Positions 26,955-35,543 of a DNA stretch of 64,000 nt are shown here, in pieces. The notes under the pieces were generated by a model. That model searched no databases. It was not told the DNA's origin and saw only the letters and a list, made by a program, of their open reading frames with translations. This stretch comes from UBA9300 sp032260385. Its GTDB lineage: Bacteria; Bacteroidota; Bacteroidia; Bacteroidales; VadinHA17. Location of the stretch: the NCBI GenBank assembly GCA_032260385.1, contig JAVVEL010000001.1, positions 186,001-250,000 on the forward strand, read 5' to 3'. Position 1 is the first letter of the stretch, and each line of letters starts with the position of its first letter. Both the position numbers and the translations under genes were made by a program.

Positions 26955-27838
26955 ATAAGGCTGCTTGCAGCTTCCACACTTACGTTTTTGTCGGCTTTCC
27001 TGATAAGCCCCCGGAGTACATTCCCCGGACCTACCTCTGTAAAATGACCGGCTCCGTCATTTATCATTTTTAATATTGTCTGTGTCCATTTTACGGGTGA
27101 AGTAAGCTGTGCAACAAGGTTTTCCTTTATTTCTTCGGGATTGCGGGCAGGCCTTCCTGTAACATTTTGATATACAGGGCACACGGGCTCTGAAAAAGGT
27201 GTTTCATTAATGGCATCTTCCAGTTCACGCCTGGCAGGTTCCATGAAGGGAGAATGAAATGCACCCCCGACGGCCAGTTTGATTGCCATTCGTGCCCCTT
27301 TCTCTTTCAGAATTTCAATAGCCCTGTCTACTCCTTCCACCGATCCTGATATCACCAGCTGGCCGGGTGTATTGTAGTTGGCAGGAACCACAATATCTTC
27401 TATGGATGTGCATACCTCTTCCACAGTATTATCGTCAAGGCCTATTATTGCAGCCATGGTTGATGGTTCCATTTCACATGCCTTCTGCATTGCTTCCGCC
27501 CTCTGGGCTACCAGCCTCAGTGCGTCCTCAAAGATCAGGGCACGGTTGGCTACCAGGGCTGAAAATTCACCCAGGGAATGACCTGCAACCATATCAGGAT
27601 CAAACCTCTTGCCAAGCGCCTGTACCAATATTGTGGAATGAAGAAAAATCGCGGGTTGTGTAACATTGGTCTTCTTCAGGTCGCTGTCGGTACCATTAAA
27701 CATAATGTCGGTAATGTTAAAACCCAGGATCTCATTTCCCTTATCAAACATTTCCCTGCACCGCTTATCTGATTCATAAAGGTCCTTACCCATCCCGCTG
27801 AACTGTGCTCCCTGTCCCGGGAAAACAAATGCCTTCAT
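26951..27838 (-). CDS. fabD: Malonyl-CoA:ACP transacylase
   Basis: A 295-residue FabD moving malonyl from CoA to ACP at the start of fatty acid elongation. FPGQGAQFSGMGKDL opens the fold; the nucleophile Ser is in AGHSLGEFSAL near residue 90; the His is in GGAFHSPFMEPA near residue 198; and TEVGPGNVLRGL closes it. Length and start are normal. It overlaps the convergent receiver gene by four bases and follows folE by one base. Confidence 0.96.
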   Translation of the reverse strand: MKAFVFPGQGAQFSGMGKDLYESDKRCREMFDKGNEILGFNITDIMFNGTDSDLKKTNVTQPAIFLHSTILVQALGKRFDPDMVAGHSLGEFSALVANRALIFEDALRLVAQRAEAMQKACEMEPSTMAAIIGLDDNTVEEVCTSIEDIVVPANYNTPGQLVISGSVEGVDRAIEILKEKGARMAIKLAVGGAFHSPFMEPARRELEDAINETPFSEPVCPVYQNVTGRPARNPEEIKENLVAQLTSPVKWTQTILKMINDGAGHFTEVGPGNVLRGLIRKADKNVSVEAASSLI

Positions 27839-27839
27839 A

Positions 27840-28478
27840 CTAATGCAGATTATTTCCTATAAGATGAATAAACTCTTCGCGTGTCGGCAGGTGATCAAGA
27901 AAACAGCCTGTGAATGCAGATGTTGTGGTAACTGAGTGTTGTTTCTGCACACCCCTTATCTGCATACACATGTGCTGGGCCTCAATGACAACGGCCACGC
28001 CGTAAGGGTTGAGGGTATCCTGTATACAGTCCCTTATCTGCGTGGTTAGCCTCTCCTGTACCTGCAGTCTCCTGGCATAGGCCTCAGTAACCCTGGCCAG
28101 CTTGCTCAGACCTGTAATGTATTTATTGGGTATGTATGCAACATGAGCCTTACCGAAGAAGGGTAGCATGTGATGTTCACACATTGAATATAGCTCTATG
28201 TCTTTGACTATGACCATCTGCTTGTAGTCCTCGCGGAACATTGCGCTCTTGAGTATCTCATGAGGATCATGATTGTAGCCCTGGGTTAAAAATAGCAGGG
28301 CTTTGGCTACTCTTTTGGGAGTATCCTTTAAACCTTCCCTGCAGGCATCCTCGCCTAAAAGCTTTAACATCTCCTTGTAGAGTTCGGCCATCTTATTGGT
28401 TTTTTCATCGTCCCATGATTCTATCTTAGTATAGCCGGACCCGTTCATTAGGCCTGAACCATTGTTTATTATTTCCAT
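27840..28478 (-). CDS. folE: GTP cyclohydrolase I, FolE type
   Basis: A 212-residue type IA GTP cyclohydrolase converting GTP to 7,8-dihydroneopterin triphosphate. The zinc ligands are in YSMCEHHMLPFFGKAHVAYIPN (Cys and His) and EAQHMCMQIRGVQKQ (second Cys). EGLKDTPKRVAKAL and KLARVTEAYARRLQVQERLT are family segments. The first 20 residues are a Gly/Ser/Asn-rich extension. It sits next to a 6-pyruvoyl-tetrahydropterin-synthase homologue, so both use the same pterin intermediate. Confidence 0.96.
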   Translation of the reverse strand: MEIINNGSGLMNGSGYTKIESWDDEKTNKMAELYKEMLKLLGEDACREGLKDTPKRVAKALLFLTQGYNHDPHEILKSAMFREDYKQMVIVKDIELYSMCEHHMLPFFGKAHVAYIPNKYITGLSKLARVTEAYARRLQVQERLTTQIRDCIQDTLNPYGVAVVIEAQHMCMQIRGVQKQHSVTTTSAFTGCFLDHLPTREEFIHLIGNNLH

Positions 28479-28488
28479 AATTAATTTA

Positions 28489-28899
28489 TTAACCGTAATA
28501 TTCTATATAGTTATTTTCTGTTTCCGTTATTTTAACACAATGTAATTCAACTCCTTCCTTACGTATTTCCGGCTCAAGGACTTCCCAGATGGCAATGGCA
28601 ATATTTTCGGTGGATGCCAGCCTGCCTTTCATGAAATCTACCTGGGTGTTAATATTCCTGTGGTCAAGAGGAAAAATTACATTTTCCTGGATAATCTTCT
28701 TGAGTTTTTTGAGGTTCATTGCATAGCCAAGCTCCTTGTTTATTTCACCTCTGACGGTCACAAAAAGTTCATAATTATGGCCATGCCACTCAGGGTTTGA
28801 ACACTGTCCGTAAACCTCGGCATTCTTCTCGTCGCTGAAATCCGGTCTGAACATCCTGTGAGCTGCACTGAACCTTTCCCTCCTGGTTAGATAAATCAT
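28489..28899 (-). CDS. 6-pyruvoyltetrahydropterin synthase / 6-carboxytetrahydropterin synthase homologue
   Basis: A 136-residue tunnelling-fold protein. Zinc His residues are in RFSAAHRMF and WHGHNYELFV. The catalytic Cys lies five residues before HGH (QCSNPEWHGH). QueD enzymes usually have three residues there, so this spacing is more like the eukaryotic-type PTPS. LDHRNIN and STENIAIAIW supply the active-site Asp-His and Glu. ATG at 28899 is used; the longer frame opens with TTG at 28905. With FolE next to it, it could make a queuosine precursor or a tetrahydropterin; queCEF are not in the window to decide. Confidence 0.85.
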   Translation of the reverse strand: MIYLTRRERFSAAHRMFRPDFSDEKNAEVYGQCSNPEWHGHNYELFVTVRGEINKELGYAMNLKKLKKIIQENVIFPLDHRNINTQVDFMKGRLASTENIAIAIWEVLEPEIRKEGVELHCVKITETENNYIEYYG

Positions 28900-28992
28900 A
28901 GGCAATTCACATTTTTGTTTGGCTCAAATTTGACCCTTTTTCTCCGGAAAAACAATATCTTTATTCATTACTTTAATAAATTAGCCCCGCAA

Positions 28993-29655
28993 ATGAGCAA
29001 TATTGTATTAATAACGGCAGCTACCAGTGGGGAAATGGAATGCCTTGATAAATTGCACGGCAGACTGAAAAAGGGAATCAGAAAACTGGTGACAGGTGTG
29101 GGTCCGGTGTCCACAGTTTATGCAATTATGTCTTACCTGGCAGGAAATGATAAACCCGGTATGCTGATTAATATTGGTATAGCCGGGAGTTACCGTAAAG
29201 ATCTTAATCCGGGATCAGTAATTGTACCCCTGTCTGATTGCTTTGCTGATCTGGGTATATGTGATGGCAGTAGCTTCATACCCTTAAAAAGGGCCGGGAT
29301 AGATATTCATGATGATTTTACTCCTTCGGGTTCTTACTATGCACACAGGGCTATTGTTGAAAGCACAGGCTCCGGGTTGAGAACTGTAAAGGGCATAACA
29401 GTCAGTACAGCAACGGGTTCTGATGCCGTAAGGGAAGCACTGGCATCAGAATATAATCCTGATATTGAAAGCATGGAAGGTGCCGCTTCCTACTATGTTT
29501 GTAATAAAGAAGGGATACCCTGTGTTGGGATAAGGGCAGTTTCAAATATGGTGGGACCAAGGGATAAATCATCCTGGGACGTTAATCTGGCACTTAAGAA
29601 CCTGTCGCAGGCCATGGATAAATATTTTAAACATATTTTATATGAAAACACTTAG
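28993..29655 (+). CDS. mqnB: Futalosine hydrolase
   Basis: A 220-residue nucleoside-phosphorylase-fold hydrolase that releases hypoxanthine or adenine from futalosine in the alternative menaquinone route. Family segments are TAATSGEMECL, LVTGVGPVSTVYAI, NIGIAGSYRKDLNPGSVI and DIESMEGAASYYVC, with the Glu that binds ribose. The longest frame starts with TTG at 28915, adding 26 unsupported residues; ATG at 28993 gives MSNIVLITAATSGE. It overlaps mqnD by 14 bases. MqnA, C and E are not in the window. Confidence 0.9.
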   Translation: MSNIVLITAATSGEMECLDKLHGRLKKGIRKLVTGVGPVSTVYAIMSYLAGNDKPGMLINIGIAGSYRKDLNPGSVIVPLSDCFADLGICDGSSFIPLKRAGIDIHDDFTPSGSYYAHRAIVESTGSGLRTVKGITVSTATGSDAVREALASEYNPDIESMEGAASYYVCNKEGIPCVGIRAVSNMVGPRDKSSWDVNLALKNLSQAMDKYFKHILYENT

Positions 29656-30478
29656 CCTTGGCATATCAACCTGTCCGAATGATACCTTTGTTTTTGATGC
29701 AATGATTAACGGTAAAATTGCTACCGGCGGTCTGGAATTTGACTACCTGCTTACAGATGTTGAAGAATTGAATAATAATGCTTTCGAAGCAAAAACCGAT
29801 ATCACAAAAATAAGTTTTCACGCCTATGCCCGGGTGACCGACACTTATATTCTGCTGAATTCGGGCTCGGCACTTGGTTTTAACAATGGTCCCTTGCTGG
29901 TTGCAGCTGCTAAAACCAGTCCTCCTTCCCTTAAAGGAAAAAGAATAGCCATTCCGGGGAACTATACCACCGCAAATTTATTACTGAGTATTGCATATCC
30001 TGACCTGACCGATAAATATGAAGTTCTCTTCTCTGATATTGAGGATCTTATTCTTATGGGGGAGTTTGCTGCCGGCCTGCTTATTCATGAAAACAGGTTT
30101 ACCTACGAGGCCAGGGGCTTACACAAGATCGTTGACCTGGGTGAGGAATGGCAGGGTCAAACAGGCATGCCCATACCCCTGGGAGGTATAGCTATCAGGA
30201 GAGACCTGGGACCGGAAATTGCCGGCAAGGTAGAAAAAATGCTGGCCTCAAGCATTGATTACGCCTGTAAAAACCCACAGTCTTCCTATGATTTCGTCAG
30301 GGCATATGCAGCTTCAATGGACTGGGATGTAATACAGAAGCATATTAAGCTCTATGTCAATGAATTCAGCCGTGACCTGGGAGACCAGGGAAGGGAGGCG
30401 GTAAGGACCCTGTACGATATGGCGGCTGATTTTAAGATCATTAACACTGTAAGAAAAGATATTTTTACCGGCCATTAA
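29642..30478 (+). CDS. mqnD: 1,4-dihydroxy-6-naphthoate synthase
   Basis: A 278-residue periplasmic-binding-protein-fold enzyme that converts cyclic dehypoxanthine futalosine to 1,4-dihydroxy-6-naphthoate. The start LGISTCPNDTFVFDAMI is diagnostic, and LLTDVEELN, GSALGFNNGPLLV and IAIPGNYTTANLLL (the latter binding the substrate) follow. The catalytic His is expected in LLIHENRFTYEARGL. Length is normal. The overlap with mqnB indicates one operon. Confidence 0.94.
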   Translation: MKTLSLGISTCPNDTFVFDAMINGKIATGGLEFDYLLTDVEELNNNAFEAKTDITKISFHAYARVTDTYILLNSGSALGFNNGPLLVAAAKTSPPSLKGKRIAIPGNYTTANLLLSIAYPDLTDKYEVLFSDIEDLILMGEFAAGLLIHENRFTYEARGLHKIVDLGEEWQGQTGMPIPLGGIAIRRDLGPEIAGKVEKMLASSIDYACKNPQSSYDFVRAYAASMDWDVIQKHIKLYVNEFSRDLGDQGREAVRTLYDMAADFKIINTVRKDIFTGH

Positions 30479-30592
30479 TAAGGCTTTACACAGGCAAACC
30501 CGGCCGCCGGGATATTAAAATCCGGTATTTTCCCATTTAAGAATTCCTGAAATTTCTTATTTTTATAGTAATAATTTTAAAAAGTTTAAATC

Positions 30593-31168
30593 ATGACTCA
30601 CCATTTACCAAAATTACCGTTTGAGAGAGACGCTCTGAAACCTTTCATAAGTGAAGAAACCATCGAATATCACTATGGCAAGCATCACCAGGCCTATATT
30701 GATAAGTTGAATGCGCTTATACCGGGAACAAAGTTCGAAGATGCCGACCTGGTAACAATTATTAAGAATGCTGATGGCGGCATTTTCAATAATGCAGCCC
30801 AGGTGTGGAATCATACCTTCTACTTCGAAGGATTCTCGGGTGATGGTCGCAGGGAGCCTGCAGGTGAACTGGCTGAGGCTATCAAGGCATCCTTTGGCTC
30901 ATTTGAGAAATTCAAGGAAGATTTTGGCACCGCAGCTGCTAGCCTCTTTGGCTCAGGATGGACATGGCTGGTTAAAAATAATAACGGCAGCCTTTCAATA
31001 CTGCAGAAATCGAATGCCGAAAATCCCGTAAGTGATGGACTGAAGCCTGTCCTTACATGCGATGTGTGGGAACATGCTTATTATATCGACTACAGGAATA
31101 AAAGGCCCGATTATATTAAGTCTTTCTGGGAAATAATCGACTGGGACATCATAGCTTCAAGATATTAG
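30593..31168 (+). CDS. sodB: Iron/manganese superoxide dismutase
   Basis: A 191-residue cytosolic SOD. Metal ligands are H27 (EYHYGKHH), His in WNHTFYFE near residue 74, and Asp and His in CDVWEHAYYIDY near residues 152-160. The GSGWTWLV segment and short length fit the Fe or cambialistic class common in Bacteroidota; metal choice cannot be read with certainty. It is separated from mqnD by 114 bases that contain a GC-rich hairpin (CCCGG/CCGGG near 30500) and an AT-rich promoter-like stretch. A nitroreductase follows one base later. Confidence 0.94.
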   Translation: MTHHLPKLPFERDALKPFISEETIEYHYGKHHQAYIDKLNALIPGTKFEDADLVTIIKNADGGIFNNAAQVWNHTFYFEGFSGDGRREPAGELAEAIKASFGSFEKFKEDFGTAAASLFGSGWTWLVKNNNGSLSILQKSNAENPVSDGLKPVLTCDVWEHAYYIDYRNKRPDYIKSFWEIIDWDIIASRY

Positions 31169-31169
31169 T

Positions 31170-31742
31170 ATGGGCCTCTATGACATAGTACGGAGAAACA
31201 GGAGTTACAGACGCTTTTACCAGAATGAGCGAATCAACAGGGAAGAGTTGGTAAGCCTGGTTAACCTGGCCCGGCTGTCGGCATCAGGGCAGAATAAACA
31301 GGCTCTCAAATTCCTTATTGTTAACGACCCCGAAGCCTGTGACAGGGTCTTTCCGTCAACTATGTGGGCCGGATACCTCGAAGACTGGGATGGACCTCAA
31401 AAGGGCGAACAACCTGCCGCTTATATAATTATTCTCGGCGATACGGGACTGAGTAATTCATTCGGAGTTGACCACGGGATAGCTGCCCAGAGTATTTTGC
31501 TGGGAGCCGCTGAAAAAGGATACGGGGGATGTATGATAGGTTCAATTAAGAAAGCTAAACTGAGGCATGACCTGGAAATACCCGGCAAATACGAAATATT
31601 ACTTATCCTTGCTCTTGGAAAACCAAAAGAAAAGGTCGTAATTGATGAGGTCACAGATGATGACATAAAATACTGGAGAGATGATAAGGATGTGCACCAT
31701 GTACCCAAAAGGAGCCTGGATGACCTTATTACCGATCTTTGA
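31170..31742 (+). CDS. Nitroreductase family flavoprotein
   Basis: A 190-residue FMN-binding nitroreductase-fold protein. The N-terminal RRNRSYRRFYQNERI carries the Arg residues that hold FMN phosphate. SASGQNKQALKF matches the SPSGxNxQPW motif, and GVDHGIAAQSILLGAAEKGYGGCMIG completes the flavin site. The C-terminus has YEILLILALGKPKE. Such enzymes reduce nitro or quinone compounds with NAD(P)H, but the natural substrate is unknown. It directly follows sodB, so a stress-related role is plausible. Confidence 0.9.
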   Translation: MGLYDIVRRNRSYRRFYQNERINREELVSLVNLARLSASGQNKQALKFLIVNDPEACDRVFPSTMWAGYLEDWDGPQKGEQPAAYIIILGDTGLSNSFGVDHGIAAQSILLGAAEKGYGGCMIGSIKKAKLRHDLEIPGKYEILLILALGKPKEKVVIDEVTDDDIKYWRDDKDVHHVPKRSLDDLITDL

Positions 31743-31749
31743 CTGGAAT

Positions 31750-32466
31750 ATGAAACAAAGAATTTATATTACCCTGCTTAGCCTTTTGCTTTGTTTTTCA
31801 GCGCTTACTGCCCAGCAAAAGGCACAGGATAAATATATCCTGCTCCAGGGAATTGTTATGGATGCCCTGAGCCTGGATCCTTTGCCAAATGTTCATTATG
31901 TGCTGAATGAAATCCTTGGCAATGTGACTGATGAGGAAGGGGAGTTTGCCCTGTATATACGTAAGGACGATACAGTAAGATTTTCCCATATTGGCTACCG
32001 CGACTTTATCTTTGTGCCGGGCGATACCCTGGCAGGTAATTACTTTATGGCCGGGATTTTTATGCAATCCGACACAACGGCTCTGGGCGAGGTCATTGTC
32101 GTTCCTAAAATCCCCAACCCACGTACAGGCATACTGCTGGATCAGCAGGAGCTTGCACCTGAACTCAGGAATGCCAGAAACAATATAGCCGCTTCTGCCT
32201 ACCTGGGACTTCACAGCCAGGAGCAGCTGGGTGCTCCGTCTGCAAATTATGAACTTCTTAAACGAAAGCAAATGCTCGACGCTTATGAGAAGGGCGCCAT
32301 TCCTTCAGACAGAATGATTGGTTTGAATTTACTGACAATACCGGCGGCCGTATTATACTTTTCAAAAGGCCTGCCTGAAAGGCCCCCTCCACCAAGACCG
32401 GCCATTACCCGTCAGGAAATAGACAGGATGAAGGAATTATACCGGCAACGGATCAGTAAAAGATAA
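31750..32466 (+). CDS. Secreted CarboxypepD_reg-like domain protein
   Basis: A 238-residue protein. The longest frame starts at 31681 inside the nitroreductase gene, but ATG at 31750 gives a clear signal peptide (MKQRIYITLLSLLLCFSALTAQ). Residues 30-110 look like the CarboxypepD_reg / TonB-plug-associated beta sandwich (LQGIVMDALSLDPLPNVHY, NVTDEEGEFALYI, DTVRFSHIGYRDFIF). The rest is not recognised. It has a Pro-rich stretch (ERPPPPRPA) and a basic tail. It may bind the outer membrane or periplasm; function unknown. Confidence 0.75.
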   Translation: MKQRIYITLLSLLLCFSALTAQQKAQDKYILLQGIVMDALSLDPLPNVHYVLNEILGNVTDEEGEFALYIRKDDTVRFSHIGYRDFIFVPGDTLAGNYFMAGIFMQSDTTALGEVIVVPKIPNPRTGILLDQQELAPELRNARNNIAASAYLGLHSQEQLGAPSANYELLKRKQMLDAYEKGAIPSDRMIGLNLLTIPAAVLYFSKGLPERPPPPRPAITRQEIDRMKELYRQRISKR

Positions 32467-32478
32467 GGGGAGCTTTAA

Positions 32479-32520
32479 CAATTACACAATTCAACAATTA
32501 CACAATTCAACAATTCAACA
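32479..32520. repeat. 16-base tandem repeat between convergent genes
   Basis: CAATTACACAATTCAA occurs at 32479-32494 and 32495-32510, followed by a partial unit (CAATTCAACA). It sits between the CarboxypepD_reg-like gene and proline dehydrogenase. Confidence 0.85.
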
Positions 32521-32524
32521 CTGT

Positions 32525-33436
32525 CTATCCTTTATAAAATATAGCCTTTATAATATGTGAGGCCATTTTAGGATTTTCCTTGAGCCGCCTGGTGGAATAG
32601 CCAAACCAGTCCTTGCCGAAAGGTACATATATTCTCATAACATGACCGTCTTCAACAATACTCTGCCTGAGCCTCGGGGTTACTCCATACAGCATCTGGA
32701 ACTCATACATGTCCCCAGGAATCTTATACTTACGTATTAACTCATAAGCTCCTTCAATAAGTTGTTTGTCATGTGTCGCAATGGCAGCATACACCTTATT
32801 GGCAAACATATACTCAAGGTCTTTTAGAAAATTCTCATTTACCTCTTCATATTTCTTAAATGCTATTTCAACAGGCTCAACATATATGCCCTTACAAAGC
32901 CTGTAATTAAGAGGTATTTCTTCAGTGTTAAGATCCATCAGTCCTTTTATATCATCCAGTGTCCTTCGGAGGTAGGCCTGGAAAACAAGGCCAACGTGCC
33001 TGGGAAATTCCTTTCTTAACTTCCTGAACAATTCAATTTCAGGATCAGTACACGGCGAATCTTCCATGTCTATCCTTATGAAATTATTATATTCAGCAGC
33101 CTTCTGCACCACTTCCCTTACGTACCGGTAACATACATCTTTGTCAATAAGTAAACCGAAACTGGTTGGCTTAATCGAATAATTGCCGTCAATCTTTTCT
33201 TTTTCTGCCCTGTCTATAAGTTCAAGGTATTCATTTTTATTCGCCTCGGCTTCTTCCAGGGTTTCGATAAATTCGCCAAGAACGTCAAGGGTTACTTTGA
33301 TACCCAGTTTATTAAATTCTTTGGATACCCTGATGGCATCATCCATCTTTGGACCTGAAACATAAGGTTTTGAAAATATCCAGACAAACTTCTTTGGGAA
33401 ATAGGGTAGTATTGATGCAATAAATCTGTTAAACAT
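32525..33436 (-). CDS. Proline dehydrogenase
   Basis: A 303-residue TIM-barrel flavoenzyme of the monofunctional ProDH family, which oxidises proline to pyrroline-5-carboxylate and passes electrons to quinone. Family segments are GIKVTLDVLGEF, IKPTSFGLLIDKD, FIRIDMEDSPCTD, RLCKGIYVEP, AIATHDKQLIEGA, FQMLYGV and VPFGKDWFGYSTRRL (FAD and substrate Arg pair). The partner P5C dehydrogenase is not adjacent. The upstream gap (33437-33664) is AT-rich and contains the AAACGTTT palindrome near 33460. Confidence 0.92.
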   Translation of the reverse strand: MFNRFIASILPYFPKKFVWIFSKPYVSGPKMDDAIRVSKEFNKLGIKVTLDVLGEFIETLEEAEANKNEYLELIDRAEKEKIDGNYSIKPTSFGLLIDKDVCYRYVREVVQKAAEYNNFIRIDMEDSPCTDPEIELFRKLRKEFPRHVGLVFQAYLRRTLDDIKGLMDLNTEEIPLNYRLCKGIYVEPVEIAFKKYEEVNENFLKDLEYMFANKVYAAIATHDKQLIEGAYELIRKYKIPGDMYEFQMLYGVTPRLRQSIVEDGHVMRIYVPFGKDWFGYSTRRLKENPKMASHIIKAIFYKG

Positions 33437-33620
33437 GGTAGAAATATTTATTTAGTGTAAACGTTTAAACATAATGATGCCAAATTTAATTTGTTTGTCC
33501 TAATGATTGTATGTTTAGAGGTAGAAAATGGAAAAATTTCAATCAAATAAGTATATTGGGTCAATTTGCCGGGTTTTTTAATAATAGTTTTTATTTCTTT
33601 TCATTTAGCTGTTATTTTGT

Positions 33621-33648
33621 GCAACCATTTTTAATGATAATAAGTCTA
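33621..33648 (+). promoter_or_regulatory. ECF-type promoter of the sigma factor gene
   Basis: GCAACC at 33621-33626 followed after 17 bases by GTCTA at 33644-33648. An AAC-containing -35 with a GTC-containing -10 is the usual form of ECF-sigma promoters. A similar pair lies in front of porP (35544-35568). Autoregulation is inferred. Confidence 0.5.
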
Positions 33649-33664
33649 TAATTTGGTCCCAGGA

Positions 33665-34198
33665 ATGATAAGTGACCGGCAGATACTTGAAGGTTGTCTG
33701 AAACACGACAAACTATCTCAGAAATTGCTTTTTGAGAAGTATTCGGGAATGCTGATGGGCATATGCATCAGGTATGCAACTGATATCCCCGAAGCAGAAG
33801 ATATCCTCCAGGAAAGTCTGCTCAAGGTTTATGTTAATATTAAGGACTATAGTGGAGAAGGTTCTTTTACAGGCTGGATGAGGCGCATTGTCATAAATAC
33901 TGCAATCACATACTATCACAGGACCCTCAAGCATAAACATTATGTTGAGATTGAGGAGGTTTTTACGGGTGAAGCAGGTGAAACAACTATCCCGGATTTA
34001 CGATATACTGCAGAAGAATTACAAAAAGTGCTGGATATGCTACCTCCCGGATATAAAGTGATCTTTAACCTGTATGCAATTGAAGGATATAAACATAAAG
34101 AAATAGCAGGAATGCTTGGTATAGATATAAATACATCAAAGTCGCAATATTCAAGAGCCAGGTCTTTTCTGCGTAAGAAGCTGGAGAACTATAAATAG
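33665..34198 (+). CDS. RNA polymerase ECF sigma factor
   Basis: A 177-residue sigma-70 family ECF protein. Region 2 holds ATDIPEAEDILQESLLKVYVNI and FTGWMRRIVINTAI; region 4 holds LPPGYKVIFNLYAIEGYKHKEIAGMLGI with a helix-turn-helix and SKSQYSRAR. The longest frame opens with TTG at 33653, upstream of the ATG at 33665; the ATG fits the family. It is followed after three bases by a membrane protein with an anti-sigma-like N-terminus. The likely target promoters include its own and that of porP. Confidence 0.92.
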   Translation: MISDRQILEGCLKHDKLSQKLLFEKYSGMLMGICIRYATDIPEAEDILQESLLKVYVNIKDYSGEGSFTGWMRRIVINTAITYYHRTLKHKHYVEIEEVFTGEAGETTIPDLRYTAEELQKVLDMLPPGYKVIFNLYAIEGYKHKEIAGMLGIDINTSKSQYSRARSFLRKKLENYK

Positions 34199-34201
34199 AT
34201 A

Positions 34202-35524
34202 TTGATCTTGAAATCAGAGAGGGAATATAATAATATTGAAGAAGTATTCAGGGACGGGCTTGGTAAAAGGGAGTACCCGGTTTCTGATAATTTCTGGCCG
34301 GAACTTGCAGGAAAGCTCCGCTTAAGGGAGTTCCTCAGTTTCAGGCCCGGAAGCTTCAATATTTATTACCTGGCTGGCCTTATTGCTGCTGCTGCTCTTA
34401 CAGTGTCAGTCCTGGTGACAACTAACACGGAACTCTCTGTTGATTCACCCGATATTATAATTTCAACTGATTCAATTAGCGGCTTCAATGAAAAGATCAT
34501 AATTGAAAAAGAATCTTTGGAAACAGCCGCCAAAGTGAAAATTCAGCTGCCGGAAACAGAAGAAGGAACTGCGGAGAACGGCATGGAGATCCGTGTAAAT
34601 GCCGGTGAAGTTGCTGAAGTCATTATAAGCCCTGACAGTAAAGATAAAATAACAGGCGCCAGTAAAATCGAGCGCCTGGCGCTGGATAAGAAATTTGTCT
34701 CTGAAACTGTAAGCAGGCCTGAACCTGTGGCTGAGTTTACTCCACAGATAAGCCATGGTTGTGCTCCATTCAGCATCTATTTTAAAAACCTGTCACATAA
34801 CTACGATTCATGTATTTGGGAATTTGATGATGGAGGAATAAGTACCAACTCAAACCCGGTATGGATATATGACGAGGAGGGCACTTATGAAGTGAGGCTT
34901 GTCCTCTTCGGGAAAGCAGGTTCAAGAGTAAGTAAAAGAGGAATGGTAACTGTATATCCACGGCCCGTGGCAAGATTCGAAATAAGTGAAGGCAATCCCG
35001 CCATACCCGATGAACAGGTTCATTTTTATAACTTTTCTCAAAACGCCACTGAATGGGAATGGGATTTTGGTGACGGGAATACCAGCCACGACTTTGAACC
35101 TTCACATTTCTATGACAGAAGCGGATCCTACTCTGTGACATTGAAGGCTATATCTGAATATGGCTGCATCGACAGTATGGTTCTGACCAATGCAGTGGGC
35201 GATAAGACATGCTATATTAACTTTCCCAATGCCTTTGTTCCCAACAAGGGAGGACCTACCGGCGGATATTACTCTCCAAGGAGTGACCAGCAGGAAGAAG
35301 TATTCCATCCCGTCTACTCGGGTGTTACATCTTATAATCTCAAAATATACAGCAGGATGGGTATTCTTGTTTTTGAATCAAATGATCTTCAGATAGGATG
35401 GGATGGATATTATAAGGGACAGATGGCTGAGCCGGGAGTATATATCTGGAAGTCCAGGGGTACATTCAAGAATGGTGAATCCTTTGTTAAAGGAGGAGAT
35501 GTAACACTGCTGCCCAACTGGTAA
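34202..35524 (+). CDS. Anti-sigma-like membrane protein with PKD domains and gliding-type C-terminal domain
   Basis: A 440-residue protein. Residues 1-55 resemble the cytoplasmic part of small FecR/RsiW-like regulators in Bacteroidota (no TM, FWPELAGKLR). A transmembrane helix follows (YYLAGLIAAAALTVSVLV, near 60-77). Then come a variable linker, two PKD-like domains (CIWEFDDGG near 205; WEWDFGDGN near 285) and a C-terminal T9SS type B/CHU_C-like domain (FPNAFVPN, LKIYSRMGILVFES, GWDGYYKGQ). The start codon is TTG at 34202; no ATG is available before residue 107. Pairing with the sigma gene suggests regulation of it. The domain order is unusual. Confidence 0.72.
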   Translation: MILKSEREYNNIEEVFRDGLGKREYPVSDNFWPELAGKLRLREFLSFRPGSFNIYYLAGLIAAAALTVSVLVTTNTELSVDSPDIIISTDSISGFNEKIIIEKESLETAAKVKIQLPETEEGTAENGMEIRVNAGEVAEVIISPDSKDKITGASKIERLALDKKFVSETVSRPEPVAEFTPQISHGCAPFSIYFKNLSHNYDSCIWEFDDGGISTNSNPVWIYDEEGTYEVRLVLFGKAGSRVSKRGMVTVYPRPVARFEISEGNPAIPDEQVHFYNFSQNATEWEWDFGDGNTSHDFEPSHFYDRSGSYSVTLKAISEYGCIDSMVLTNAVGDKTCYINFPNAFVPNKGGPTGGYYSPRSDQQEEVFHPVYSGVTSYNLKIYSRMGILVFESNDLQIGWDGYYKGQMAEPGVYIWKSRGTFKNGESFVKGGDVTLLPNW

Positions 35525-35543
35525 TGGCAGATAAGCTCTGATC

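Noticed and set aside
28915..29655. Longer futalosine hydrolase start at TTG 28915
   Set aside because: It adds 26 residues with no family similarity, and ATG at 28993 matches the usual N-terminus.
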